DNA from: Saccharomonospora viridis DSM 43017
Lineage (GTDB): Bacteria; Actinomycetota; Actinomycetes; Mycobacteriales; Pseudonocardiaceae
Assembly (NCBI RefSeq): GCF_000023865.1
Contig: NC_013159.1
Span: 186,001 to 250,000 of the forward strand
Reading direction: 5' to 3'
DNA length: 64,000 bases
The position numbers and the translations under genes were made by a program. Below the pieces are notes generated by a model. The model worked only from the letters and a program-made list of their open reading frames with translations. It searched no databases and had not been told where the DNA came from. Each line of letters starts with the position of its first letter. The stretch's first letter is position 1. Positions 42,949 through 51,668 of this stretch are shown here, piece after piece.

Positions 42949-43359
42949 ATGGCGAACTCGGTAGTCAACGAACTGGACTGGCTGCTCGACGATTTGGTGA
43001 GCCAGGTCGCCGGCGCCGAACGGGCTGTCGTGCTGTCGGCCGACGGCCTGCTCATCGGCAGGTCGAGCAATTTGTCCGAAGAGGACGGCGAACATCTCTC
43101 GGCCGTGGCCTCGGCGTTCCAAAGCCTCGCCCGGAGCACGGGGCGACATTTCGGTGGGGGACAGGTCCGGCAGACCGTCGTGGAGATGGATCACGCGTTC
43201 CTGTTCGTGACGGCGGCCGGACGAGGCGCGTGTCTTGCGCTGCTGACGGCGGAGGACATCGATATGGGCATGGTCGCGTACGCCATGAACATGATGGTGA
43301 AACGGGTCGGTGCGGTACTCAGTGCCGCGCCGCGGGTTGAGCCTCACACCACGCCATGA
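42949..43359 (+). CDS. cvnB: CvnB, roadblock/LC7 domain protein
   Basis: 136 residues from the ATG at 42949. The roadblock fold is clear: NELDWLLDDLVSQVAGAERA, VVLSADGLLIGRSS, TGRHFGGGQVRQTVVEMDHA. In conservons CvnB is a GAP-like adaptor for the CvnD GTPase. It starts 7 nt after cvnA and overlaps cvnC by 4 nt. Confidence 0.93.
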   Translation: MANSVVNELDWLLDDLVSQVAGAERAVVLSADGLLIGRSSNLSEEDGEHLSAVASAFQSLARSTGRHFGGGQVRQTVVEMDHAFLFVTAAGRGACLALLTAEDIDMGMVAYAMNMMVKRVGAVLSAAPRVEPHTTP

Positions 43360-43763
43360 CTGACAACGATCGCGACGGTTTCGGCGACATCGGCGGCGAC
43401 GACGAGGAGACGTGGTTCGAGGAGGGCAGCGCGGGTCTGGTGCGCTCGTACGTGGTGACGGGCGGCCGGACCCGATCGGACAACTACGGCCTCGACATGA
43501 TGACGCTGGTCGTGGCACTGTGTTCTCCCGAGGAGGCCACGCACCTTCCCGCCGAGTATGCGAGGATCGTGCGTCTGTGCCAGCGGCCGATGTCCGTCGC
43601 GGAGGTCGGAGGTCACATCGATCTCCCCCTGCCGCTGGTGAAGGTTCTGCTCAGTGATTTGATCGAGCAGAACTATGTGATCTTCCGTAAGGCCGCACCC
43701 CTGAGCGAAACACCCAACCAGCACATACTGCAGGCGGTTCTCGATGGCATCCGCAAACTCTAA
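43356..43763 (+). CDS. cvnC: CvnC, DUF742 protein
   Basis: 135 residues; the ATG overlaps the cvnB stop (ATGA). DUF742 marks: GLVRSYVVTGGRTRSDNYGL, then EYARIVRLCQRPMSVAEVGG and LPLPLVKVLLSDLIEQNYV, an HTH-like C-terminal half. The end overlaps cvnD by 20 nt. Third member of the conservon signalling complex. Confidence 0.93.
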   Translation: MTDNDRDGFGDIGGDDEETWFEEGSAGLVRSYVVTGGRTRSDNYGLDMMTLVVALCSPEEATHLPAEYARIVRLCQRPMSVAEVGGHIDLPLPLVKVLLSDLIEQNYVIFRKAAPLSETPNQHILQAVLDGIRKL

Positions 43764-44337
43764 TGACCGACGCCTCACGGCGACGGCGGTGAAACTGCTG
43801 ATCGCCGGTGGTTTCGGCGTCGGTAAGACCACCATGGTGGGCTCGGTCAGCGAAGTGCCCCCGTTGCGTACGGAGGAGATGCTGACCTCGGCGTCGGAAG
43901 GTGTCGACGACCTTTCGGGGGTGGAGGCGAAGACCACCACCACCGTCGCGTTGGACTTCGGGCGTATCACGATCAGCCCCGAGCTGATCCTGTACCTGTT
44001 CGGCACGCCGGGACAGGATCGGTTCTGGTTCATGTGGGACGAACTCGCTCAGGGAGCCCTCGGCGCGGTGGTGTTGGCCGACACGCGCAGGTTGGAGACG
44101 TGTTTCCCGGCCGTCGACTACTTCGAGCGTCGGGGACTGCCGTTCGTCGTCGGGGTGAACTGCTTCGACAACGCCTACCGGTACGGCACCGAGGAGGTGC
44201 GGGAGGCGTTGGACGTGGACCCGAGTGTTCCGGTGCTGCTGTGTGACGCGCGGGACCGCGAGTCCACCAAGCAGGTCCTCATCACGCTGATCCAGCACGT
44301 GATGCGCTCGGCGAACATGACCCCCATCCCGTACTGA
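43744..44337 (+). CDS. cvnD: CvnD, small Ras-like GTPase
   Basis: 197 residues. G1 is LLIAGGFGVGKTTMVGSVSE, G3 is LYLFGTPGQDRFWFMWDELA, and the G4 position reads VGVNCFDNAYRY (NxxD), all typical of CvnD/MglA-like ATP/GTP-binding proteins. It is the output switch of the conservon complex. The operon ends here: no cytochrome P450 (cvnE/F) follows, unlike in several Streptomyces conservons. Confidence 0.93.
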   Translation: MASANSNDRRLTATAVKLLIAGGFGVGKTTMVGSVSEVPPLRTEEMLTSASEGVDDLSGVEAKTTTTVALDFGRITISPELILYLFGTPGQDRFWFMWDELAQGALGAVVLADTRRLETCFPAVDYFERRGLPFVVGVNCFDNAYRYGTEEVREALDVDPSVPVLLCDARDRESTKQVLITLIQHVMRSANMTPIPY

Positions 44338-44421
44338 CAGCCGTGTCCGCAGCCTGTGTAGCCGTGTCCGCAGGTTGTGTCGGCGTGTCCGCAGCCTGCG
44401 TAGCCGTGTCGACGGCTGCCG
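44338..44421. repeat. Four 21-bp tandem repeats directly after cvnD
   Basis: Units start at 44338, 44359, 44380 and 44401 (first unit CAGCCGTGTCCGCAGCCTG plus TG). The core GTGTC at the same place is present in all four, and the last unit is the most diverged. The array begins right after the cvnD TGA and ends 11 nt before the next, convergent gene. Confidence 0.85.
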
Positions 44422-44432
44422 TACCTGTTGTC

Positions 44433-45062
44433 CTAACGGGTCGGGCGCGCGGTCACCTGGAGCATGGGGCTGGTCGGTAGCCAACGGGGCAGTTCGGAGA
44501 ACTTCTCCACGTCCTCGAGCTCGAACTCGTCGCGTCGGCGCAGCGTGCCCAGGGTGTCCCGGTTCGGATGACACCCCGCGCCGAGGACCTTCCACAACGG
44601 AGTGATCAAGTCCTGCGCCCGGGCGAGCCGGCCCGTGCCCCGTACGTGCTCGAGCAGGACCAACTTCCCGTCGTCGCGCAACACCCTCCGAGCCTCGGCC
44701 AGTGCGGCGTCCGGGTCGGACACCGTGCAGAGCACGAGTGTGAACACCACCGCGTCGAAGGAGGCGTCGGCGAACGGCAGTGCCTCGGCCGACGCGGCGG
44801 AGAGCTCGACCGGGAGTTCCATCTCGGCGGCCCGACGAGCCAACCGGGCCCGCATGGCCGGATCCGGTTCGACGGCCACGACGCGTTGCGCCGAACGCAG
44901 ATGTGTCAGGTTCGCCCCGGTCCCGGCGCCGATGTCGAGGACCGTGCCGCTCAGGCCGCTCAGCAGTTCGTGCCGGCGCCGACCGAGGAACGCCTTCTCG
45001 GCGGAGGCGTTCATCCGGTCGTAGCACGCGGCGAAGATTCGATGTGCTCGCACGCCGTCCAC
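44433..45062 (-). CDS. UbiE-like SAM methyltransferase
   Basis: 209 residues. Motif I GTVLDIGAGTGANLTHLRSA, motif II VVAVEPDPAMRARLARRAAE, then FDAVVFTLVLCTVSDPDAAL and LRDDGKLVLLEHVRGTG. The C-terminal KVLGAGCHPNRDT stretch matches a group of actinobacterial and animal (METTL7-like) methyltransferases. Substrate unknown. GTG start at 45062. It is convergent with cvnD. Confidence 0.85.
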   Translation of the reverse strand: MDGVRAHRIFAACYDRMNASAEKAFLGRRRHELLSGLSGTVLDIGAGTGANLTHLRSAQRVVAVEPDPAMRARLARRAAEMELPVELSAASAEALPFADASFDAVVFTLVLCTVSDPDAALAEARRVLRDDGKLVLLEHVRGTGRLARAQDLITPLWKVLGAGCHPNRDTLGTLRRRDEFELEDVEKFSELPRWLPTSPMLQVTARPTR

Positions 45063-45104
45063 GCTAGCGCCGACGTGCGAGCACTTCAGGCTGTGCGTCC
45101 ACTT

Positions 45105-46391
45105 TCAGCGGGGTTCGCCGTTGATGGCCTCGTCGAGCAGTTGTATCGGGTGCAGCATGGGGATCTCGTCACCGAGGTAGCGGCGGATCTGGAGCAGACA
45201 CCCCGGATTGGCGGTCACCAGCAGGTCGGGGGCGACGTCGCGGATGTTGTTCGCCTTGCGCTCGCCGAGCTCGGCGGCGGGTTCGGGTTGCACCAGGTTG
45301 TAGATCCCGGCCGATCCGCAGCATAGATCCGCTTCCGGCAGGTCGACCACCTCGAGGCCGGGGATCGTGCGCAACAGGGCCCTCGGTTGTTCCCGCACGC
45401 CTTGGGCGTGGCCGAGGTGGCAGGCATCGTGGTAGGCGACCTTGGCGTCCATCCTGCGCCGTGGGGCCCGAGGCTCCAGTTCGGCGAGCAGTTCGTTGAC
45501 GTCCCGCACCTTGGCGCTGAAGTCCCGGGCACGCTGCGCCCATTCGGGGTCGTCGGCCAGCAGGTGGACGTACTCCTTCATCGACGATCCACACCCGGCG
45601 ACGTTCACGACGATGGCGTCCACCGGAAGTCCCTCGAAGGTCGCGATGGTGCGCTTGGCGCGGTCGACGGCGTGTTCCTCGCGGCCAGCGTGCAGACCCA
45701 GCGCGCCGCAACACCCTTGTCGTCTGGGGGTCAGCACTTCGCAGCCCTCGGCGGCGAGTACGCGTTGCGTGGCCGCGTTGACCTCGTGGAAGAACACGTC
45801 CTGGACACATCCGGACAGCAGGGCGACACGCCGTCGGACCGGACCCGAGGGACGTATCCGCCGGGGCAGGGTCGCGAACGCCTCCCGGAGTCGCACGGGC
45901 GGCAACAGTGCTTGGGCGGCGCGCAGCCGTGGTGGCAGTATCCGTTCCAGCAGTTTCGGCAGGCCCGACTTCTGGTAGAGCAGACCCAGCACGGCCGCGA
46001 GGCGGAGGCGGCGCCGGTAGGGGAACAGTGCGAAGACGGCGTTGCGGAAGAATCGATCGGACGTCGAACGACGGACGTTGCGTTCGAGCTGTGGTCGGGT
46101 GGCCTCCAGCAGCCGGTCGTACTGCACTCCGGAAGGGCACGCGGTCACGCAGGCCATACAGCCGAGGCACGCGTCGATGTGTTGGAAGAAGGCCCCCTCG
46201 AGTCCGATCTCCCCGCGCTCGGCCAGGTCCATGAGGTAGATGCGGCCGCGTGGCGAGTCCATCTCCTCGCCCCACAGCTGGTAGGTCGGGCAGGTCGGCA
46301 AGCAGAATCCACAGTGCACGCAGTCGTCGAGCAGGTCGCGTGCCGGCGGTTTGTGAGAGTCGAAACTCGACTGTCCAGAAAGCTCGGTCAC
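45105..46391 (-). CDS. glcF: Glycolate oxidase iron-sulfur subunit GlcF
   Basis: 428 residues from a GTG at 46391 that overlaps the glcE stop (GTGA). Two 4Fe-4S motifs stand near the N-terminus (CVHCGFCLPTCP and CLGCMACVTACP). Two CCG-domain motifs follow (RQGCCGALGLHAG, DLCCGSAGIYN). GlcF passes electrons from the flavin subunits to the quinone pool. Last gene of glcDEF. Confidence 0.92.
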   Translation of the reverse strand: MTELSGQSSFDSHKPPARDLLDDCVHCGFCLPTCPTYQLWGEEMDSPRGRIYLMDLAERGEIGLEGAFFQHIDACLGCMACVTACPSGVQYDRLLEATRPQLERNVRRSTSDRFFRNAVFALFPYRRRLRLAAVLGLLYQKSGLPKLLERILPPRLRAAQALLPPVRLREAFATLPRRIRPSGPVRRRVALLSGCVQDVFFHEVNAATQRVLAAEGCEVLTPRRQGCCGALGLHAGREEHAVDRAKRTIATFEGLPVDAIVVNVAGCGSSMKEYVHLLADDPEWAQRARDFSAKVRDVNELLAELEPRAPRRRMDAKVAYHDACHLGHAQGVREQPRALLRTIPGLEVVDLPEADLCCGSAGIYNLVQPEPAAELGERKANNIRDVAPDLLVTANPGCLLQIRRYLGDEIPMLHPIQLLDEAINGEPR

Positions 46392-47527
46392 GATTTTGCC
46401 TTTCGCTCTTCCAGCCACGAATCGAGGCGTCCGGGACACAGTCGACGGTTCGGGTCGAGTTCGTTCTTCACCGCCCGCAGCACTCGGACCGCCGAGGGGG
46501 TCTGGCCCCACGCGCGAGCACCGGGGACCGCGCGTCGGAGTACGGACACCCCACCCGCCGCGGTGGTGATGTCGTGTACTCGTTCGACGTCGGAGTCGGA
46601 GACGGTCACGGTCGCCACGCCGGTACCGAGACCGACGGTGGCGCGGGCGCCGTCGGCGCAGCCGCATTCGGTGAGTACGTCGACGAGCCTGCTGGGCCGT
46701 ATCCCGAGCCTGACGGTGGCTTGCCGTACCAGTTCGGCGTGACGTGCCCAGGTCGCGGCGGCCGTGTCCTCGTCGAGCACGGTGCCACCGAGTTCGGCCG
46801 CGAGTTGTCGGGCTCGCGTCCGGGTGCCTTCCACGGTCCCTTCGAACCGGACCACGAGCTGGCCGTCGAACCACTCCAGCGACACGGGTTCGCGCTGTCC
46901 GCGCAGCACCGACGCGGCTTTCCGGGCGGCGTCGGACAGGGGCAGTTCCACGCGCACCGTGCGGGTCGCCGTGGGGATCGGGTGCAAGCGGAGCACCACC
47001 TCGGCGAGGAGCCCCAACGTGCCGTAGGAGCCGTGCAGAAGTTTGGCGAGGTCGTAGCCCGCGACGTTCTTGATGACGTGCCCTCCCGTGCGCGCCACCG
47101 TGCCGTCGGCGAGTACCACCGTCGCGCCGATCACGAGGTCTCTGAGGGAACCGTAGGTCAAAGACAGCGGACCGGAGTCGGCTGTCGCGATGAGTCCGCC
47201 GATCGTGGCGCCCTGCTCCACCCTGGCCGGGTCGAACGCCACACGTTGTCCGTTCGGGGCGAGTTCCGCCGCGAGCTCCCGCAGCGGTGTGCCCGCTCGG
47301 ACGGAGACGGTCATGTCCGCGGGGTTGTAGGTGAGTACGCCCGTCATCCGGGTGGTGTCCAGCACGGTGGTGGCGGGACGCGGTGGATCGGCCCAGTGCG
47401 TCGCGGTCCCGGAACCGCGGATGTCCACGGGGCCGTGCGTGTCGGCCAGGGCTTCGTGGGCTTCGCGGAGATCGGCGGGAGCGAGCACGGTCGGGGGAGT
47501 CGAGGGGGTCGAGGTCGCCGCAGTCAT
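46388..47527 (-). CDS. glcE: Glycolate oxidase FAD-binding subunit GlcE
   Basis: 379 residues from the ATG at 47527, overlapping the glcD stop by 4 nt. It has the PCMH FAD fold in short form: VDIRGSGTATHWADPPR, VSVRAGTPLRELAAELAPNG, ATIGGLIATADSGPLSLTYG and GHVIKNVAGYDLAKLLHGSY. GlcE is shorter than GlcD and pairs with it. Middle gene of the operon. Confidence 0.92.
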   Translation of the reverse strand: MTAATSTPSTPPTVLAPADLREAHEALADTHGPVDIRGSGTATHWADPPRPATTVLDTTRMTGVLTYNPADMTVSVRAGTPLRELAAELAPNGQRVAFDPARVEQGATIGGLIATADSGPLSLTYGSLRDLVIGATVVLADGTVARTGGHVIKNVAGYDLAKLLHGSYGTLGLLAEVVLRLHPIPTATRTVRVELPLSDAARKAASVLRGQREPVSLEWFDGQLVVRFEGTVEGTRTRARQLAAELGGTVLDEDTAAATWARHAELVRQATVRLGIRPSRLVDVLTECGCADGARATVGLGTGVATVTVSDSDVERVHDITTAAGGVSVLRRAVPGARAWGQTPSAVRVLRAVKNELDPNRRLCPGRLDSWLEERKAKS

Positions 47528-48975
47528 AGCCGTTCGATCACTCCAGCCTCCTCCAGCGGGTGTGGACGGTAGGGGCCGGGCGCTTCGCCGCACAGTCTCG
47601 GTGTGGGCAGGAGCTTGCCCGGGTTGCACAGCCGGTCCGGGTCGAACGCCGAGCGGACGCGGTCCATCGTGTCGAGGTCGTCGACGCTGAACATGCGCGG
47701 CATCGAACACGCCTTGTCGGTGCCGATGCCGTGTTCGCCGGAGAGCGAGCCGCCCAGTTCGACACAGAGTTCCGCGATCCGCTTCGCCAGTTTTTCGGCG
47801 CGTTCCTGTTCCCCGGCGGCCGCGTCGTACAGCACCAGGGGGTGCAGGTTCCCGTCGCCCGCGTGGAAGACGTTGGCCACGCGCAGTCCGGCGGTCCGGC
47901 CCATGTCCTCGATGCGACCCAGCACCTCGGCCAGCCGGGTGCGGGGTACGACGCCGTCCTGTACGAAGTAGTCGGGGCTGATGCGGCCGACGGCGGCGAA
48001 CGCGGCCTTGCGGCCTTTCCAGATCCTCGCCCGTTCGTCGGCGTTGTCCGCGACGTGCAGTCGGGTGCAGTTGTGTCGTTCGCAGATCGCCTTCACCTGT
48101 TCGAACTGCTCGGCGCACTCGGTGGCCGGGCCGTCGAGTTCCACCACGAGCGCGGCGGCCGCGTCGAGGGTGTATCCGGCGTGTACCGCCTGTTCGGCCG
48201 CCTGGATGGCGAGGTTGTCCATCATCTCCACGGCGGCGGGGACGATGCCCGCAGCCACGATGTCGCTGACCACCTCGCCCGCTTCCCGGACCGAGTCGAA
48301 GTCGGCGAGCAGGGTACGCACGGTTTCGGGTACGGGTAGCAGCCGCACCGTGATCTCGCAGACGATGCCGAGCGTGCCCTCCGAACCGATGAACACGCCG
48401 CGCAGGTCCGGCCCGAGTTGTTCGGTCGTGTCGCCGCCGAGGGTGACCAGTTCGCCGTCGGGCAGGACGACGGTCATCGACAGCACGTGGTTGGTGGTGA
48501 AGCCGTATTTCAGGCAGTGGGCGCCACCGGAGTTCTCGGCGACGTTGCCGCCGATGGTGCACACCTGCTGGCTGGAGGGGTCGGGTGCGAAGTACAGCCC
48601 GTACTGCGCGGCGGCCTTGGTGATGTCGAGGTTGGTGACCCCGGGCTGGAGTGTGGCCCGCCGGTCGAGCGGGTCGACCTCCAGGACGCGGCGCAGTCGT
48701 TGCAGGGAGATGACGATGCCGTCGGCGACGGGTAGTGCGCCACCGGACAGGCCGGTGCCCGCCCCTCGGGCGACGTAGGGGACACCGTGGTCGTGGCAGG
48801 CGCGCACGGCGGCGACGACGCCGTCGGTGTCGGTGGGGAGTACGACGAGTTCGGGGACCACTCGGAAACCGGTGAGGCCGTCACATTCGTAGCTGCGCAG
48901 GGCCACCGGGTCGGAGATGACGTTGTCCTCGCCGACCGCGGCTGTCAGTGCCGAACGCACCGTTGCGTCGAGCAT
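47524..48975 (-). CDS. glcD: Glycolate oxidase subunit GlcD (FAD-linked oxidase)
   Basis: 483 residues from the ATG at 48975 with GGAAAG upstream. The FAD domain has VPYVARGAGTGLSGGALPVA and CTIGGNVAENSGGAHCLKYG, and the C-terminal domain NVFHAGDGNLHPLVLYD and LGGSLSGEHGIGTDKACSM, with the catalytic His cluster of the family. It oxidises glycolate (or D-lactate) to the 2-oxoacid. The region upstream (48976-49050) is AT-rich and probably holds the promoter. Confidence 0.92.
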   Translation of the reverse strand: MLDATVRSALTAAVGEDNVISDPVALRSYECDGLTGFRVVPELVVLPTDTDGVVAAVRACHDHGVPYVARGAGTGLSGGALPVADGIVISLQRLRRVLEVDPLDRRATLQPGVTNLDITKAAAQYGLYFAPDPSSQQVCTIGGNVAENSGGAHCLKYGFTTNHVLSMTVVLPDGELVTLGGDTTEQLGPDLRGVFIGSEGTLGIVCEITVRLLPVPETVRTLLADFDSVREAGEVVSDIVAAGIVPAAVEMMDNLAIQAAEQAVHAGYTLDAAAALVVELDGPATECAEQFEQVKAICERHNCTRLHVADNADERARIWKGRKAAFAAVGRISPDYFVQDGVVPRTRLAEVLGRIEDMGRTAGLRVANVFHAGDGNLHPLVLYDAAAGEQERAEKLAKRIAELCVELGGSLSGEHGIGTDKACSMPRMFSVDDLDTMDRVRSAFDPDRLCNPGKLLPTPRLCGEAPGPYRPHPLEEAGVIERL

Positions 48976-49130
48976 GAGCACTCACTTTCCGCTTTACGGA
49001 ATGCCAATATCGCTCTAAGGAAACATTACCGATCTGGTGGAAATGGTCAAGACATGCGCACGGTGTTGAGTCGCTCTCGTCGTGGCATGTCACCACGGCG
49101 GCAGCGAAGGCGGGGTGGTACCAAGGCCTC

Positions 49131-49328
49131 ATGAGGTGTGCGAGCTGCCGGAGGGGTCTTGACCATTGCCACGGCACGGTGGTGCTGCACGGTTCCGGTG
49201 ACTTCGGCGGTGTGGAATGCACCGAGCCCGATTGCGTCGACGTCGAACCCGCCCGCCATTTGTTTGTGATCGGATGCGGGAGTGTTGAAGGGGGCTGTGC
49301 TTGCGCGGCTGTGCCCGCCATGTCCTAG
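49131..49328 (+). CDS. Small conserved Cys-rich actinobacterial protein
   Basis: 65 residues. MRCASCRRGLDHCHGTVVLH, then VECTEPDCVDVEPARHLFVI and a final GGCACAAV: a regular set of Cys and His (CxxC, HCH, C-x5-C, CxC) that suggests a zinc-binding fold. Similar short proteins with an LDHCHGT segment are common in Pseudonocardiaceae. Function unknown. The ATG lies in a CCTCATGAGG palindrome and has no clear ribosome site. Confidence 0.7.
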   Translation: MRCASCRRGLDHCHGTVVLHGSGDFGGVECTEPDCVDVEPARHLFVIGCGSVEGGCACAAVPAMS

Positions 49329-49336
49329 CCGGAGTC

Positions 49337-50674
49337 CTAGGCGGAGCTGCCGCGCGTTTCGTAAGGCGTGTAGGCCAGCCGGATACCGAAACTGTTCACG
49401 GTCGTCGGCAGCCGGTCGCGCGCGTGATCATGTGAACGCAGCGTCCGCGGCGCGAGCAGTCGGTACTCCCCTGCCCGCAGGAACTCCGCCAGCATGGCGC
49501 TGGCCACGAGCAGGACGACGTTCTCGCCGGGACAGCGGGCCGGTCCCGCGCTGAACGGGATCAGTCCGGGAAGATCCTGCGCCCTTCCGTCCAACCACGC
49601 CTCCGGCGTGAACGTGTCGGCGAACGGCACGAGTTCGGCGGCCCGGTGGAAGTACGGGGCGAACGCGAGGAACAGCGTCGCCGGTGGGAGTCGCGTGCCA
49701 CGCCACGAGGTGGCGGCGGTGCTCTCCCGCAGCACCAGTGGCGTGGTGGGCCACAGTCGCACGGTGTCCAGCACGCAGGCCCGAAGGTACGGCCAGGCAC
49801 CGGGATCGTCCACGGCGGCCTCCTCCCGCGCGACCTTGGCCTGCTTCGGATGGATCGCGAGCAGCGCCAATGCGCGCAGGACGACCATGCCGGCGGCGTC
49901 GAAGGCGAACAACCACTGCGGCACCTGCCCGAAGGGGTCCACGGTGTCGTCCTCGGGTTCGCGCTCCGCGATGACGGCCGCGAGGCTGCCCGGTTCCGCC
50001 CGGCTGAGGTGCTCGTCGAGCCGTCTCCGGAACGCGTCGCGACGTCGTCCGGCCTTCGGGAGGAGGAAAGCCCAGTTGGCGCGCATCCGCAGCGCGGCGA
50101 GTTCGTCGGTGATCCCCGCATCGTCACGGGTGTGGTCACCGAGGACCAGGCGGCGGACGATGCGCCACCACGTTCGGGCGTGGTGGCGCCAGTCCAGCTC
50201 GGTGGTGGTCGTGAGCAGGAGGCGGGTCTCCTCGCCGACGATCCCGCGGACGCGTCCGGCCAGGCAGTGCACCGGACGGTCGCTTTCCAGCACTCGCTCG
50301 TTGTACCGGCGGCGCGGTGCCCGTTCCGACGCGGGAGTCACCAACGCCCCGTGTGGCTCGAAGTGGTTCAGCGCCGCTCGCTTCTCCCGGGCCGCCGGTG
50401 AGAACGGTGAAGGGGTGGAGGTCAGCACGCGATCGACGTCGTCCGGGTCGAGCAGCAGCGCGATGGAGCGTCCGGGGACGCGCAGCCAGACCGGCCCCGG
50501 ACCGTACCGGGCGCGGAGGTCCTCGCACACCCGCACGGCGGTGTGGTCGAGCTGCAGCCGGTCGAGCCACGCCAGCATGTGCGGTCGCCGCCGGATCACG
50601 CCACCCGCGATCGTGGGTGTGATCACCCCGCCGACGACTCTGACCGTGTCTCGGACACCGGCTCTGCGCGTCAT
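49337..50674 (-). CDS. Cytochrome P450 with altered I-helix and K-helix motifs
   Basis: 445 residues. The heme-binding loop LIPFSAGPARCPGENVVLL (Cys381) is intact. The K-helix ExxR reads D303-T-V-R306 (ACVLDTVRLWP). The I-helix region FAFDAAGMVVLRALAL has AG at 261-262, but Val264-Val265 stand where the acid-Thr pair for oxygen activation is normally found. It may act as a peroxygenase or on an unusual substrate. The ATG overlaps the stop of the small upstream gene (ATGA). No ferredoxin gene is adjacent. Confidence 0.88.
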   Translation of the reverse strand: MTRRAGVRDTVRVVGGVITPTIAGGVIRRRPHMLAWLDRLQLDHTAVRVCEDLRARYGPGPVWLRVPGRSIALLLDPDDVDRVLTSTPSPFSPAAREKRAALNHFEPHGALVTPASERAPRRRYNERVLESDRPVHCLAGRVRGIVGEETRLLLTTTTELDWRHHARTWWRIVRRLVLGDHTRDDAGITDELAALRMRANWAFLLPKAGRRRDAFRRRLDEHLSRAEPGSLAAVIAEREPEDDTVDPFGQVPQWLFAFDAAGMVVLRALALLAIHPKQAKVAREEAAVDDPGAWPYLRACVLDTVRLWPTTPLVLRESTAATSWRGTRLPPATLFLAFAPYFHRAAELVPFADTFTPEAWLDGRAQDLPGLIPFSAGPARCPGENVVLLVASAMLAEFLRAGEYRLLAPRTLRSHDHARDRLPTTVNSFGIRLAYTPYETRGSSA

Positions 50675-50931
50675 CGAATGCGCTGAGCGGGGATGGTCCT
50701 GCCCTCTTCGGGTGACAGCCCCAATGCCTCCAGCAGCTCGGCGCAGTCCTTCGCGTCAAGGGCGGCCGACGCGACGGCGCGGACGGCCCTACGACGCTGC
50801 TCCGGGTCCGGTTCCTCGGTGTACGGCAACACCGGCCTGGGGTTCTGGCTCGGAGCGGTCGAGTTGTGTGCGTTCACGGTTGTTCCCGATCGGTTTCGTA
50901 ATGCGTCCGTATTACCCATCGCCGCTGACAT
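50671..50931 (-). CDS. Small hypothetical protein coupled to the P450
   Basis: 86 residues, Pro/Asn rich at the N-terminus, with a conserved-looking helix AVASAALDAKDCAELLEALG then LSPEEGRTIP. Short proteins with this ALDAxDCxELLxxLGL pattern recur in actinomycetes. The stop overlaps the P450 ATG by 4 nt, so the two are translated together. Function unknown. Confidence 0.65.
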   Translation of the reverse strand: MSAAMGNTDALRNRSGTTVNAHNSTAPSQNPRPVLPYTEEPDPEQRRRAVRAVASAALDAKDCAELLEALGLSPEEGRTIPAQRIR

Positions 50932-51027
50932 ACCCGGTGGGTGTCTGCCTTACACGCCCGGTTTCCCACAGCAGGCGACTGGGTACGAGCGGTCAAGTGG
51001 TTTCCAGGCCACGGAAAGGAGGCTGAC

Positions 51028-51498
51028 GTGGGTACCGACGCTTACCTCGCGTTCATCGCCCTGGGTCTGATCATGATCGTGGCGGACGGTCAACTTCTCT
51101 ATCACAGCGGAAAGCGCTATCTGTCTGATGTGGATGAAGGTGACGCGATCTACTCAATGGCCAAACTCGTCACCGTTCTGTTCCACCTCGTCATGTTCGG
51201 CTTCCTGGCGCTGTTGTCGGTGTTGAGCTTCGAGTTCGGCGGTCACACGGTGCGCGCCGTCATCGGTAACCTCGGCATCCTGCTGTTGCTGCTCGCGCTC
51301 GTGCACGCGGTGACGATGGCGGTCATGTCCCAGATGCACGACTCCCGCATCACCGACGACCAGTACATGCGGCAGCCCCCTCGGACGGGTATCAGCACGA
51401 ACATCCAATTGCAGCGTGGTTCCGTGGTGGCCCCCGTATCCGGTCAGGCCGGTCCCGAGCCGCGTATCGGTCCGCCGGTCGAGGACCAGACGAACTGA
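51028..51498 (+). CDS. Membrane protein of unknown function
   Basis: 156 residues from a GTG at 51028 with AAAGGAGG 5 nt upstream. Three membrane segments (AYLAFIALGLIMIVADGQLL, LVTVLFHLVMFGFLALLSVL, VIGNLGILLLLLALVHAVTM) precede a soluble tail of about 50 residues rich in Pro and Gln (QYMRQPPRTGISTNIQLQRG). No family recognised. Divergent from the P450 unit. Confidence 0.75.
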   Translation: MGTDAYLAFIALGLIMIVADGQLLYHSGKRYLSDVDEGDAIYSMAKLVTVLFHLVMFGFLALLSVLSFEFGGHTVRAVIGNLGILLLLLALVHAVTMAVMSQMHDSRITDDQYMRQPPRTGISTNIQLQRGSVVAPVSGQAGPEPRIGPPVEDQTN

Positions 51499-51518
51499 TC
51501 GAGGTGGGCGCCCTCGTC

Positions 51519-51558
51519 CTCTCGGCCGCCACCGGCGTTCACCGGGGACAGCCGAGAG
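51519..51558. terminator. Hairpin after the membrane protein gene
   Basis: CTCTCGGC (51519-51526) pairs with GCCGAGAG (51551-51558). It stands between convergent genes, 20 nt after the stop on the plus strand. Confidence 0.45.
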
Positions 51559-51668
51559 AGCGTAGGTCGCGTGGTCGGTCAAGCCCACGACACGATGTTG
51601 CACACAGTGAGCTGCTGATCGCTATTCGAATACAGGCGGACGGGTGATTCCCCGTCGTGGGGCCGATG

